A stretch of DNA of 64,000 nucleotides, from positions 172,708-236,707 of the forward strand of contig NZ_AUCJ01000010.1 in assembly GCF_000429705.1 (NCBI RefSeq), written 5' to 3'. This document shows, in pieces, positions 17,560-26,164 of this stretch. The stretch comes from Alteribacter aurantiacus DSM 18675. GTDB taxonomy: Bacteria; Bacillota; Bacilli; Bacillales; Salisediminibacteriaceae. The first letter of the stretch is position 1; each line of letters opens with the position of its first letter. The translations under genes were made by a program, and so were the position numbers. The notes below the pieces were generated by a model. That model saw nothing but the letters and a program-made list of their open reading frames with translations, was not told the origin of the DNA and did no database searches.

Positions 17560-17841
17560 CTAGTAGTAATAACCGTAAGGCGACGGATAGTACGGATATG
17601 GGTAAGGCTGAGGATAATAATAGCTTGGGCCTGCAAGGGTGCTACCTAATGCAGCTCCTAAAAATCCCCCAAAGAATGGTGCGCCGAATCCGAATCCACC
17701 GCCATAACCTCCCCAACCTGGACGTGGCCGGCCGCCCCAGCCTCCTCCGCCCCAACCACCTGGTCTAGGTCGTCGGGTATCAAGTCCATGGATCACCTGG
17801 GTTTCTGAAGTATAAAAGGGTTGTTGCTCCACTATGTTCAT
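17560..17841 (-). CDS. Gly/Pro/Tyr-rich small protein, 93 aa
   Basis: The N-terminal third is ordinary (VEQQPFYTSETQVIHGL); the rest is low complexity: Gly-Trp and Arg-Pro stretches, a Gly/Phe segment containing a short hydrophobic LGAALGSTLAG, and a Tyr/Pro C-terminal tail. Such composition is common in spore-coat or exposed surface proteins of Bacilli, but I do not recognise the family. ATG 17841 is only two bases from GGGGAG; GTG 17832, three codons in, has better spacing and may be the true start. Confidence 0.6.
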   Translation of the reverse strand: MNIVEQQPFYTSETQVIHGLDTRRPRPGGWGGGGWGGRPRPGWGGYGGGFGFGAPFFGGFLGAALGSTLAGPSYYYPQPYPYPYYPSPYGYYY

Positions 17842-17978
17842 TCTCCCCTCAAATGCATTACTTGTTTTTAACTGTCGTAAAACAGGGTATTCACACATCA
17901 GCATATGTACTAAAATAAACTTGCGTATAGTTAACAGCCTATGTGTAGAAAAAGGGGCTGGAAAAAAGGAAGAGGTGT

Positions 17979-18842
17979 ATGAGAACAATGATTAAAATAG
18001 GTCTTACGGGTTGGGGAGATCACGACTCTTTATATGAAGGCATCACCAAAAGTTCAGAGAAGTTAAATGTCTATGCAGGTCATTTTCCCACTGTAGAGAT
18101 TGATTCCACCTTTTACGCTGTCCAGCCTCTTAGAAATATGGAAAAGTGGGCAAATGACACTCCGGATTCGTTTTCCTTTGTGGTGAAGGCATACCAAGGG
18201 ATGACTGGTCACCAGCGAGGAGATAGCATTCCTTTTTCCACAAGAGATGAAATGTTTGATGCTTTCTTAGCTTCCCTTGAGCCACTTAAAAAGAGCGGGA
18301 AGTTAGGGATGGTCCTTTGTCAATTTCCTCCTTGGTTTGAATGTAAAAAAGAGAGTGTTACGTACTTGCGATACTGCAAGGAGAAGTTACAAGACGTACC
18401 GTGTGCGCTTGAGTTTCGCCATCAATCTTGGTTTGCACCTGAATATAGGGAACAAACCCTTTCGTTTATGGAAAAAGAAAAGTGGATTCACAGCGTTTGT
18501 GATGAACCTCAAGCAGGAGCGAGGTCGATTCCGTTTGTTATGGATACTGTGGGGCAAGATCACGTTCTTTTTCGGTTTCATGGTCGAAATGTAGCTGGAT
18601 GGAATAAACCGGCGAACGGACAAGAGTGGCGGGATGTGCGCTACCTCTATGATTACAATCAGAGGGAGCTTGAGGAACTGTCGCAAAAAGTGAAGGAAGC
18701 TCATCAGTCTGCGAAAGAGGTTTATGTGCTTTTTAACAACAACTCGGGTGGTCATGCGACAGGGAATGCAAAGAAAATGATTGATCTTTTAGGACTTAAT
18801 TATGAAGGTTTGGCACCTCGACAACTTGGTCTTTTTGATTGA
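17979..18842 (+). CDS. yunF: DUF72 TIM-barrel-like protein YunF, 287 aa
   Basis: DUF72-family protein of unknown biochemical function. Family landmarks: IGLTGWGDHDSLY at the N terminus, YAGHFPTVEIDSTFYAVQP, WRDVRYLYDYNQREL and the C-terminal VLFNNNSGGHATGNA. Position and order before yunE-yunD-yunC match the B. subtilis yun block in mirror order. Start may be ATG 17979 or the second ATG at 17988, which is better spaced from AGGAAGAGG. Confidence 0.88.
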   Translation: MRTMIKIGLTGWGDHDSLYEGITKSSEKLNVYAGHFPTVEIDSTFYAVQPLRNMEKWANDTPDSFSFVVKAYQGMTGHQRGDSIPFSTRDEMFDAFLASLEPLKKSGKLGMVLCQFPPWFECKKESVTYLRYCKEKLQDVPCALEFRHQSWFAPEYREQTLSFMEKEKWIHSVCDEPQAGARSIPFVMDTVGQDHVLFRFHGRNVAGWNKPANGQEWRDVRYLYDYNQRELEELSQKVKEAHQSAKEVYVLFNNNSGGHATGNAKKMIDLLGLNYEGLAPRQLGLFD

Positions 18843-18885
18843 TAATAGAGAGTAATAAACAACAGCTACTAAATAGTAGCGGAAA

Positions 18886-19728
18886 GTGAAGTCATACGAA
18901 ATGGAATGGATTTTTTTATTAATACTTGGCTTAGTGGCTGCCATTTTAGGAAGTATCATGGGGCTTGGTGGAGGCATCATTATTGTTCCGGCTCTCATGG
19001 TTTTGAGCGGTTATACTACTATTTTAGAAGGGATAACCCCGCAGGTTGCTGTAGGAACGTCCCTCCTTGTGATGATTTTTACAGGATTATCATCGACTTT
19101 GGCTTATGTAAAGCAGAAAAAGGTGGATATTAAGAGTGGACTCATCTTTTTTATCGGAAGTGGTCCTGGGGCTCTTTTTGGAGTCTGGTTGAATAAAGAT
19201 ATTAACGTGAATACATTTCTCATCTTTTTTGGCATCTTTATTATTATTGTATCCTTTATTTTAATGGTAAGAAAGTATGTAAAGCCCATCAAACTGGCTA
19301 AAACGGGCGGTGTACGTCGTACATACATAAACGACTTGGGAGAAACAGTAGAGTACGGTTACAACCCTTTTTTAGGCATTGGTATTGGCTTTGTTGTAGG
19401 CATGTGTTCAGGTCTTTTCGGTATTGGTGGAGGCTCCCTCATGGTACCGGCGATGATTTTACTTTTTGCTTTTCCACCACACATGGCAGTGGCAACATCT
19501 ATGTTTCTTGTGTTTTTATCCGCAATAGTAAGTTCTATCTCCCATATTTCTTTAGGAAACGTGGATTGGCTTTATGCGGCTGCCCTCATACCTGGAGCTT
19601 GGGTTGGTGGCATCGTTGGTGCCGGGATCAACCGTCGCTTAGGGAGTGACACGGTGGTAAACCTATTAAGAATCATGTTGATTATTATTGGAATACGCCT
19701 CATCTATCAAGGGATAACAGGGGCGTGA
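18886..19728 (+). CDS. yunE: TauE/SafE-family membrane protein YunE, 280 aa
   Basis: Sulfite-exporter-type (TauE/SafE) permease with about eight hydrophobic segments in two related halves. The half repeats show as LGSIMGLGGGIIIVPAL near residue 20 and GMCSGLFGIGGGSLMVPAM near residue 170. Transported substrate is unknown; family members move sulfur-containing anions. Start could be GTG 18886 or ATG 18901. The next gene, yunD, follows closely. Confidence 0.88.
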   Translation: MKSYEMEWIFLLILGLVAAILGSIMGLGGGIIIVPALMVLSGYTTILEGITPQVAVGTSLLVMIFTGLSSTLAYVKQKKVDIKSGLIFFIGSGPGALFGVWLNKDINVNTFLIFFGIFIIIVSFILMVRKYVKPIKLAKTGGVRRTYINDLGETVEYGYNPFLGIGIGFVVGMCSGLFGIGGGSLMVPAMILLFAFPPHMAVATSMFLVFLSAIVSSISHISLGNVDWLYAAALIPGAWVGGIVGAGINRRLGSDTVVNLLRIMLIIIGIRLIYQGITGA

Positions 19729-19747
19729 TGGATAAGAGGTGGGCATC

Positions 19748-21133
19748 TTGAGCAAAAAAACAGTTAAAATTCTACATACAAACGACTTACACAGTCAGCT
19801 TGATCGGTGGCCTGCTGTTGTGGCTACGGTTAATCGGCTGAAGTCTCATGCAACCAAGGCAGGAGATGATGTTCTTCTCTTCGATATAGGCGATCATGCA
19901 GATCGTGTTCATCCGATTACAGAAGGTCTCGATGGTAAGGGTAATGTAGAATTGTTGAACCGACTTTCCTACGATGCGATTACGATTGGCAACAATGAAG
20001 GAATGACATTTTCAAAAAGGCAACTCAACAGCCTATACGACAAGGCTGATTTTGATGTGCTGGTTGCAAATTTGAAGCATGATAATGGAGAAATGCCAAC
20101 ATGGGCAAAGAACCATCGTGTGTTTACAACGGAACAAGGCGTTACTGTTGGTGTTTTTGGTGTAACAGTGGCTTATAAGCTTTTTTATCATGCGCTAGGT
20201 TGGTCAATTGAAGATCCGTTCGAGTCCATCGAACGTCAAGTGGAGGCTCTTCGGGGGAAGGTTGATGTGTTGATTTGCCTTTCCCATTTAGGATTGCATG
20301 ATGATGAAAGAATGGCAAAGCAATTCCCAGAGATCGATCTGATACTGGGCTCTCATACGCATCATCTTCTTTTAGATGGGGAAAAAATTAACCGAACATG
20401 GATTCATCAATGTGGTCGATCAGGGTCCCACTTGGGTGAGGTTTCCATTACCGTCGATGCTGAAAGTCGCGAAATTACGAACCTTAACGTTCACACAATA
20501 GAAGTGGAGAATGAATACGATTCTGACACGGTCTCTCTTTTAGAAGACATGAAAAGTCGAGCGGATCGAGTGTTAAGTGAAGTGGTCACAACAATACCTG
20601 AAGAGTGGGAACTAAGTTGGGAAAAGGAAACACCACTCACGAAGCTCTTAGTGAAAGGTCTTAAAGAATGGTGCGAAGCGGATGTAGCCATGATTAACGC
20701 AGGGATCCTCTTAGAAGGGTTGCCACAAGGGCCGATTACAAAAGGGGCTTTGCACAGAATATGTCCACATCCGATTAATCCTGCAAAAGTAAACATATCA
20801 GGAGAGCGGCTACTGGAATTTATTCGTGAAGCTCATAAAAAAGAGAAGATTTATAAAAAAGTAAAAGGCTTTGGTTTTCGAGGCAAAATTCTTGGTATGA
20901 TGATCTATGAAGGGATCGAGGTGGATGAGTCTGCCAATGGTCCATTACAGCCAGAACATATTTGTATCCTAGGCAAAAAACTAGATCGGGATACGCTGTA
21001 CAATGTGGCAACAGTTGATATGTTCACATTCGGGTACCTTTATCCTTCTATTAGTACATTGAATGAGAAAACCTATTATATGCCTGAATTCTTGCGAGAC
21101 GTTTTGGCTTGGAGTTTGCAAAACAGGAAGTAA
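19748..21133 (+). CDS. yunD: Metallophosphatase / 5'-nucleotidase YunD, 461 aa
   Basis: Calcineurin-like metallophosphoesterase with a 5'-nucleotidase C-terminal domain. Metal-binding motifs are ILHTNDLHSQL, FDIGDHADR, TIGNNEGM (the GNH-type motif with Glu for His) and DLILGSHTHHLL. The C-terminal domain starts around residue 280. No signal peptide is visible, so it is probably cytoplasmic, unlike secreted UshA. TTG 19748 is preferred, with AAGAGG eight bases upstream. Confidence 0.87.
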   Translation: MSKKTVKILHTNDLHSQLDRWPAVVATVNRLKSHATKAGDDVLLFDIGDHADRVHPITEGLDGKGNVELLNRLSYDAITIGNNEGMTFSKRQLNSLYDKADFDVLVANLKHDNGEMPTWAKNHRVFTTEQGVTVGVFGVTVAYKLFYHALGWSIEDPFESIERQVEALRGKVDVLICLSHLGLHDDERMAKQFPEIDLILGSHTHHLLLDGEKINRTWIHQCGRSGSHLGEVSITVDAESREITNLNVHTIEVENEYDSDTVSLLEDMKSRADRVLSEVVTTIPEEWELSWEKETPLTKLLVKGLKEWCEADVAMINAGILLEGLPQGPITKGALHRICPHPINPAKVNISGERLLEFIREAHKKEKIYKKVKGFGFRGKILGMMIYEGIEVDESANGPLQPEHICILGKKLDRDTLYNVATVDMFTFGYLYPSISTLNEKTYYMPEFLRDVLAWSLQNRK

Positions 21134-21240
21134 GATTGATCGGTCAAGCACTTTTCATCTCCCTTTTCATAGGCTATTACGAGCCCTGTAACAGGTTTTA
21201 CGAGGCTTAGGAAAGCCTGTAGAAGGTAGGTGAACGAAAG

Positions 21241-21552
21241 TTGATCGAAGTGCAACCGATGTTTATTGAAGGGCAGCCTTTTACTGCCATTACGGTTAAG
21301 TTACCAAAAACGAATTTTATGGCCATTACCAATGAAATAGGCTACATTATGTGTGGTGCGTTGGATGTGGCTTTGCTAAATGAAAAGCTTGCGGCAAGAA
21401 AAATCGTAGCCGGTAGAGCTGTTGGTGTAAGAACAATTGATGACTTGTTGGAAGCACCTCTTGAGTCTGTTACGTATGAAGCGGAAAGCTTAGGTATTCA
21501 TCCTGGCATGTCCGGAAAAGATGCATTACTTCTTATGATCGAAAAGGAATAG
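21241..21552 (+). CDS. yunC: YunC-like protein (DUF1805), 103 aa
   Basis: Small soluble protein with the family block KTNFMAITNEIGYIMCGALDV and VGVRTIDDLLEAPLESVT. Function unknown. TTG start with GTAGGTG eight bases upstream. It is the fourth gene of the conserved yunFEDC series. The DUF1805 label is from memory plus order. Confidence 0.8.
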   Translation: MIEVQPMFIEGQPFTAITVKLPKTNFMAITNEIGYIMCGALDVALLNEKLAARKIVAGRAVGVRTIDDLLEAPLESVTYEAESLGIHPGMSGKDALLLMIEKE

Positions 21553-21573
21553 ATGAACGTATTTAGTATATAT

Positions 21574-21617
21574 CAAGCCGATACGCCCTCCAGCCTTTAA
21601 CGTGAGGGCATACGGCT
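21574..21617 (+). terminator. Hairpin after yunC
   Basis: AGCCGATACGCCCTC pairs with GAGGGCATACGGCT (one mismatch). No T run follows, so this may be a weak or Rho-assisted stop. Confidence 0.4.
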
Positions 21618-21666
21618 ACTCTCATATTGAAAAAAATGCGTATTTCTTAGCGAAGGCAGGTCAACT

Positions 21667-22767
21667 ATGCGATTAAGATCCGTTCACTCTTTACAAGCAA
21701 ATGATCGTCTTGCAAAGGCGATCTATAATGAAAAAGGACAAGTTCTAGTTCAATCCGGAATCCCCCTGTCCGCTGCAATGATCAGCCGTTTAAAAGCAAA
21801 GGGCATTACTTTCGCCTATGTGGATGACGAGGCAACGAGCGATATTTTGTTTCAGGAAGTGATCACGGAACAAACAAGGCACACCTCCATAAACACAATT
21901 AGGAAGTCCTTTCAGGCAGTGACAGCACCTCAAGTACTGCAAAAATCTTTTGAAGTGGATAAAATAAGTCGTCCTTTTGGAAACATTGTGGAGCATGTGT
22001 TACGGGATGTTCGTTACCATGAAGAAGCCATTTCTCTTCTATCGAGCGCATATTGCTATGATTCATACATTTTCCATCACTCTTTGAATGTAACAGTGTA
22101 TGCTCTTGCATTAGGCGAGCGGATGGGACTTCGTGATAGTCAGCTTAAAGACTTGGGTCTTGGCGCACTGCTCCATGACATCGGAAAAATGGCAGTGCCT
22201 ACAGAAGTGCTACATAAACAGCAAGCCCTAACAGATGAAGAGTTCGCATTAATTAAAGAGCATACAACCGCAGGATATGAGTTGTTAAGGAAAGCCCATA
22301 CCATTCCATTGCTATCGGCTCACTGTGCGTATCAGCATCACGAACGACTGAACGGTTCAGGCTACCCAAGAGGTATTTCCGGTAATGAGATTCATTTATA
22401 TGGTAAAATCATCGGAATTGCAGATGTATTCGATGCCGTTACATCAAATAGAGTCTATAGAAAAGCTAAGCTTCCTCATGAAGGCTTGGAGCTGTTATAC
22501 TCTGGTGTGGGAAGTCTTTTTGATAAAGCAATGGTAGAAGTTTTTGCGAAGACGATTGCCATTTACCCTGTCGGACTTGAAGTGGTATTGAGTGATGGTA
22601 GACAAGGGGTCGTATCCAAGCAAAACAAACATATGAATGCCAGACCAACGATCAGAATCATGGAAGAAGATGGACTGGCTGTCGAGCCATACGAGGTGGA
22701 TTTAACAAAGGAACTGAGCATTACAATTGTAAAATGTGAGGCCAGGCTTTCAGAAGAAGCTTCGTAG
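21667..22767 (+). CDS. HD-GYP domain protein, probable c-di-GMP phosphodiesterase, 366 aa
   Basis: An N-terminal ~70-residue domain (MRLRSVHSLQANDRLAKAIY) leads into an HD-GYP domain at about 125-290. Metal-binding motifs are complete: FHHSLNV (His138), LLHDIGKM (His170, Asp171, Lys174), KEHTTAG (His199), YQHHERLNGSGYPRG (224-236) and IADVFDAVTS. HD-GYP enzymes hydrolyse cyclic di-GMP; the intact GYP motif supports activity. About 75 further residues follow. There is no receiver or membrane domain. It is an insertion relative to the B. subtilis yun order. The ribosome site is weak. Confidence 0.88.
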   Translation: MRLRSVHSLQANDRLAKAIYNEKGQVLVQSGIPLSAAMISRLKAKGITFAYVDDEATSDILFQEVITEQTRHTSINTIRKSFQAVTAPQVLQKSFEVDKISRPFGNIVEHVLRDVRYHEEAISLLSSAYCYDSYIFHHSLNVTVYALALGERMGLRDSQLKDLGLGALLHDIGKMAVPTEVLHKQQALTDEEFALIKEHTTAGYELLRKAHTIPLLSAHCAYQHHERLNGSGYPRGISGNEIHLYGKIIGIADVFDAVTSNRVYRKAKLPHEGLELLYSGVGSLFDKAMVEVFAKTIAIYPVGLEVVLSDGRQGVVSKQNKHMNARPTIRIMEEDGLAVEPYEVDLTKELSITIVKCEARLSEEAS

Positions 22768-22955
22768 GAAGACTGGTGCTAGCTTTTGAATATGGATGGG
22801 ACAAGTTTACCGAGGAAGGTTGTCCTTTATACAACTTAGTGGGTCGGTATCTTTGGGGGCTCCTGAGGAAATCTAGAGGATTAAAAAAAGATATCAATGT
22901 ACCATCGGAAAGTGCTTGAAGATAATCGAACAAAGATTAAGAGGAGGCGGCAAAA

Positions 22956-23750
22956 ATGGATCAGTATCTTACACTGTGTAAACACGTGTTGGAAAACGGG
23001 ACGAAAAAAGAAGACCGAACAGGAACGGGTACCATCAGTACCTTTGGTCATCAAATGCGGTTCGACCTTGCTGAAGGTTTTCCTCTTTTGACAACCAAAA
23101 AACTATCGCTACGGGCGATCATACATGAGCTTTTGTGGTTCATTAAAGGCGATACGAACATTGCTTATTTAAAAGAAAATAACGTACGAATTTGGAACGA
23201 ATGGGCAGATGAAAATGGCGATCTGGGTCCTGTTTATGGAAAACAGTGGCGTAGCTGGCCAACACCTGATGGAGAGTCTATTGACCAATTAAGGAATGTG
23301 ATTGAGGAAATTAAGAAGAATCCTGATTCAAGAAGACTTGTAGTCAATGCGTGGAATGTAGCTGACTTGGATAAAATGGCATTGAGCCCCTGTCACTGCC
23401 TGTTCCAGTTTTACGTAGCGGACGGAAAACTATCATGTCAGTTGTATCAGCGAAGTGCAGACTTGTTCCTTGGTGTACCGTTTAACATTGCATCCTATGC
23501 GTTATTAACGATGATGATTGCGCAAGAATGCGAGCTTGAATACGGTGAATTTGTTCACACATTCGGAGATGTGCACATTTACAACAACCACGTTGACCAA
23601 GTGAAATTGCAGCTGTCCCGTGAACCGCGCAGCTTGCCAAAAATGAAAATGAATCCTGACGTGACTAAGATTGAGGACTTCACGTTTGATGACTTTGAAT
23701 TAGTGGAATACGACCCTCATCCACACATTAAAGGAGAGGTGAGTGTATGA
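22956..23750 (+). CDS. thyA: Thymidylate synthase, 264 aa
   Basis: Folate-dependent conversion of dUMP to dTMP. Catalytic Cys146 lies in ALSPCHCLFQFYV; RTGTGT at 21-26, GDLGPVYGKQWRSW at 88-101 and QRSADLFLGVPFNIASY are standard. The 264-aa length is the E. coli-type short form (ThyB-like in Bacillus) and not the longer phage-type ThyA. ATG has GAGGAGG eight bases upstream. It overlaps dfrA by 4 nt (ATGA), coupling production of dihydrofolate to its recycling. Confidence 0.97.
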   Translation: MDQYLTLCKHVLENGTKKEDRTGTGTISTFGHQMRFDLAEGFPLLTTKKLSLRAIIHELLWFIKGDTNIAYLKENNVRIWNEWADENGDLGPVYGKQWRSWPTPDGESIDQLRNVIEEIKKNPDSRRLVVNAWNVADLDKMALSPCHCLFQFYVADGKLSCQLYQRSADLFLGVPFNIASYALLTMMIAQECELEYGEFVHTFGDVHIYNNHVDQVKLQLSREPRSLPKMKMNPDVTKIEDFTFDDFELVEYDPHPHIKGEVSV

Positions 23751-24229
23751 TTTCATTAATTGCAGCTATGGATGAGAATAATCTCATTGGGAACGACAAT
23801 AAATTACCTTGGAACCTTCCAAACGATCTTGCACACTTCAAGAGGGTAACGACTGGTCACACTGTTGTTATGGGGCGAAAAACGTTTGTCTCAATCGGTA
23901 GACCACTCCCAGACCGCCGAAATATCGTTGTTACATCAAATCCAGATTTTTACCATGATGGAGTAGAAGTGGTTGATAGCCTCGATATCGTAGAAGATTT
24001 GGCGCAAAAAGAAGAAGTGATGGTTCTCGGAGGACAAAAAGTCTTTGAACAGCTGATTGACAAAGCGGATAGACTGTACATTACGAGAATTCACCACACA
24101 TTCCACGGAGACACATACTTCCCACCATTCACGGAAGAGCGGTTTGAAATAACCGAGAAGCTTGAAGGTACGGTAGATAGTGAAAATAAATATGCTCATA
24201 CGTTTTATGTTTATGAGCAGAAGAGGTAA
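23747..24229 (+). CDS. dfrA: Dihydrofolate reductase, 160 aa
   Basis: Reduces dihydrofolate to tetrahydrofolate with NADPH. The N-terminal MISLIAAMDENNLIGNDN, LPWNLPNDLAHFK (active-site acid Asp27) and VVMGRKTFVSIGRPLPDR (NADPH loop) are typical, as is VMVLGGQKVFEQ. It is coupled to thyA by the 4-nt overlap and followed by a terminator. Confidence 0.97.
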   Translation: MISLIAAMDENNLIGNDNKLPWNLPNDLAHFKRVTTGHTVVMGRKTFVSIGRPLPDRRNIVVTSNPDFYHDGVEVVDSLDIVEDLAQKEEVMVLGGQKVFEQLIDKADRLYITRIHHTFHGDTYFPPFTEERFEITEKLEGTVDSENKYAHTFYVYEQKR

Positions 24230-24233
24230 TAAT

Positions 24234-24268
24234 AAGCCCTCTTGTCCATGGGACAAGGGGGCTTTTGG
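24234..24268 (+). terminator. Intrinsic terminator of thyA-dfrA
   Basis: AGCCCTCTTGTCC / GGACAAGGGGGCT stem followed by TTTTG. Confidence 0.8.
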
Positions 24269-24280
24269 GTGGTGGTAGAG

Positions 24281-24422
24281 TCGGTTTATGTCGAATGGCC
24301 GATATATTCAAGTTAGAGGTGGATAAAACGACAATAGAGGTTGATAAAACAGAATTAAAGCTCGATAAACTTGTAACAAAGACGGATAAAACTCAAATAG
24401 AGGTTGATAACCAGGTTAACGC
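24281..24422 (+). repeat. 21-nt tandem array R4
   Basis: Six 21-nt units from 24297 to 24422, each beginning GG(T/C)NGATA, e.g. GGTTGATAAAACAGAATTA. The head TCGGTTTATGTCGAATGG resembles heads of R1 and R2, and the units match those of R3. It starts about 15-30 nt after the dfrA terminator. The frame is open but has no credible start. The stretch 24423-24636 has nothing recognisable. Confidence 0.85.
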
Positions 24423-24635
24423 ACAAAAAGTTCTTCATAGAAAGACGGCCCCGCACTACCTTCCCCCAAAAAAAACCGGACAAGAACTCAACGTTTCCAC
24501 TTCACATGACCACACTCAAAATCCACCTACATTCCAACAAGGAAACTAACGACCGCGAACTCCTTCCCATTTAACAAATTGTACGGGGTCTATCTATGTA
24601 ACTGTTACAGACAATCTGACTTTGACCAAGTGAAT

Positions 24636-24759
24636 AGGTGTAGCCGTAATGTTCAAAGACTCCTGCGGCAGTGGGAGCCAGGAGAGACCCCGCAAGGGCT
24701 TTGCCCGAGGAGGCTCGCCGGCACCGCCGCGGAAAGCGAAGAACATTTCGGCTACACCT
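24636..24759 (+). repeat. Dispersed palindromic repeat, copy 3 (cleanest)
   Basis: Core GACTCCTGCGGCAGTGGGAG..AGACCCCGCAAGGGCTTTG, then CCCGAGGAGGCTCGCCGGCA and CCGCCGCGGAAAGCGAAG. Outer arms GGTGTAGCCG..AATGTTC and GAACATT..CGGCTACACC are complementary, but differ in sequence from the arms of other copies. It lies between dfrA and yunB. Confidence 0.85.
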
Positions 24760-24862
24760 TTCTTCAACTGATTTACTACACTCAATCCTTAAGTTGACGG
24801 CTACGGGGTCTGTCCCCCAACAATTTTGCATAGGTATGTAAGAGAGGAAGGGGTGCTTGACT

Positions 24863-25702
24863 ATGAGACGGGGGTTTCGGGCGTTCAAGCCGATTAAGCC
24901 AAAGCGAAGAAAGGGACCGTTACCTTTTCGATATGTCTTTTTAATTTCGTTTTTTATCTTTAGTTTGATGACAGCTCAGGGGCTTGTTATCGTGGAGAAA
25001 GGGATTCGTCCGACTTTGATTTCGATTGCGAAGACGGAAACACAAAGAATCGGAACACTAGCTATTAATGATGCGATTTCAAAGCAGATTCTAGAGAATA
25101 CGAACATGGATGAAGTCATTGAAACAGAGCTCGGACCGGATGGAAGTATTACCTATATGAGCTTTAATCCGGTTATTTATAATAAAGTCCTGCAACAAAC
25201 GACGCAGCGCGTACAATCATACTTGAATGATATTGAGCACGGGCGCGTCAAGGATATTGGTATTCCAACGGATGTGAATATAGAACGGGAAGGGGCGACC
25301 TTTTCAGAAGACGGGATTATCCATATGATCCCTCTAGGTCAAGCGACGAACAATGCTTTATTGGCACATCTTGGTCCACGAGTGCCTGTTCGACTGTCGG
25401 CAATCGGTGATGTGAAATCCCAGCTTAAGTGGGAAGCTTTAAGTGTTGGAATTAACAATACATGGGTCAGCATTAGCGTAGAAATTGAAGCGGATGTGAA
25501 GATCGTTATCCCGTTTGCGACTGACACTGCCGCTGTGACAACTTCTATCGCTGTAGCAAATGTGTTTATTCCAGGAGAAGTACCTGAGTTTTACGGTACG
25601 GGGCTGACACCTGCCGTGATCCGGGATGCTGAAACGGGAGAAGTGAGCGTCTCGGAGTCAGAGCAAGTGAACGTAGACACGGAAAATTTACCAAGCAATT
25701 AA
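24863..25702 (+). CDS. yunB: Sporulation protein YunB, 279 aa
   Basis: A basic N terminus (RRGFRAFKPIKPKRRKG), one membrane helix at about 20-42, then an outside domain with strands DPGS-like ELGPDGSITYMSFNP and a repeated beta pattern. B. subtilis yunB is a sigma-E-dependent sporulation gene; its molecular role is unclear. ATG 24863 is nine bases from GGAAGGGG; a TTG two codons earlier is too close. Confidence 0.85.
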   Translation: MRRGFRAFKPIKPKRRKGPLPFRYVFLISFFIFSLMTAQGLVIVEKGIRPTLISIAKTETQRIGTLAINDAISKQILENTNMDEVIETELGPDGSITYMSFNPVIYNKVLQQTTQRVQSYLNDIEHGRVKDIGIPTDVNIEREGATFSEDGIIHMIPLGQATNNALLAHLGPRVPVRLSAIGDVKSQLKWEALSVGINNTWVSISVEIEADVKIVIPFATDTAAVTTSIAVANVFIPGEVPEFYGTGLTPAVIRDAETGEVSVSESEQVNVDTENLPSN

Positions 25703-25705
25703 TGG

Positions 25706-25734
25706 TTGCATTCATTTACACCCTCTGATAAAAT
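25706..25734 (+). promoter_or_regulatory. Promoter of the lysine riboswitch leader
   Basis: TTGCAT (25706-25711), a 17-bp spacer and TAAAAT (25729-25734), starting transcription about 40 nt before the aptamer. Confidence 0.6.
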
Positions 25735-25782
25735 CAGTAACAGTTTGACAATTGAATCGGTTATGATACCTCACCACGATGT

Positions 25783-26027
25783 GGGTGAGGTAGAGGCGCG
25801 AAGTCTAAGAGTATGTATCATGAGAGTAGGACATCTGTGAGTGATACAAAAAGGAGACTTTGCCGAAGCGGGTGTGCGTGTCCAACGCCTCCTGGCTGGG
25901 GTTGCATTTAAGAAATGCAACACTGTCACTTTGGGAAACCTGGTGGAGAACTACTCACTCTTTCATGTTGGGGATCATGTGTTAGCTTATAAAGGCAACA
26001 TTGGGATCCAATGCTGTCTTTTTTTTG
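25783..26027 (+). promoter_or_regulatory. Lysine (L-box) riboswitch with terminator
   Basis: The P1 strands GGTGAGGTA and TACTCACT enclose the conserved L-box segments AGAGGCGCGAAG, AAGAGTAT, GTGAGTGATACAAAAAGG, GACTTTGCCGAAGCG and GGCTGGGGTTGCA, then CACTGTCACTTTGGG and GGTGGAGAACTAC (25783-25960). A terminator follows at about 25994-26027: CAACATTGG / CCAATGCTG with eight Ts. Lysine binding is expected to favour termination. The gene downstream is an NhaC-type transporter, the class called LysW in lysine regulons. Confidence 0.93.
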
Positions 26028-26164
26028 TGGAAAAAAAGCAGTGTTATCGTAAGCATGGATGAATGACCTCTTTTCATAGCAAGATAAATAAAAGATTGTC
26101 AAGCTGCGAAATCGCACTTATAGGAACGCGATTATCTTACATTTCTTTTTTAGGGGGAATTACA

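Noticed and set aside
17267..17563. 98-codon open frame through array R3
   Set aside because: The frame stays open only because the repeat unit is 21 nt; there is no ribosome site and the ends are unrelated to any protein.
22768..22955. Riboswitch or T-box upstream of thyA
   Set aside because: Some hairpins are possible, but no folate-riboswitch or T-box consensus could be matched.
24265..24549. 94-codon open frame through array R4
   Set aside because: Same cause as R3; it begins inside the dfrA terminator and has no ribosome site.
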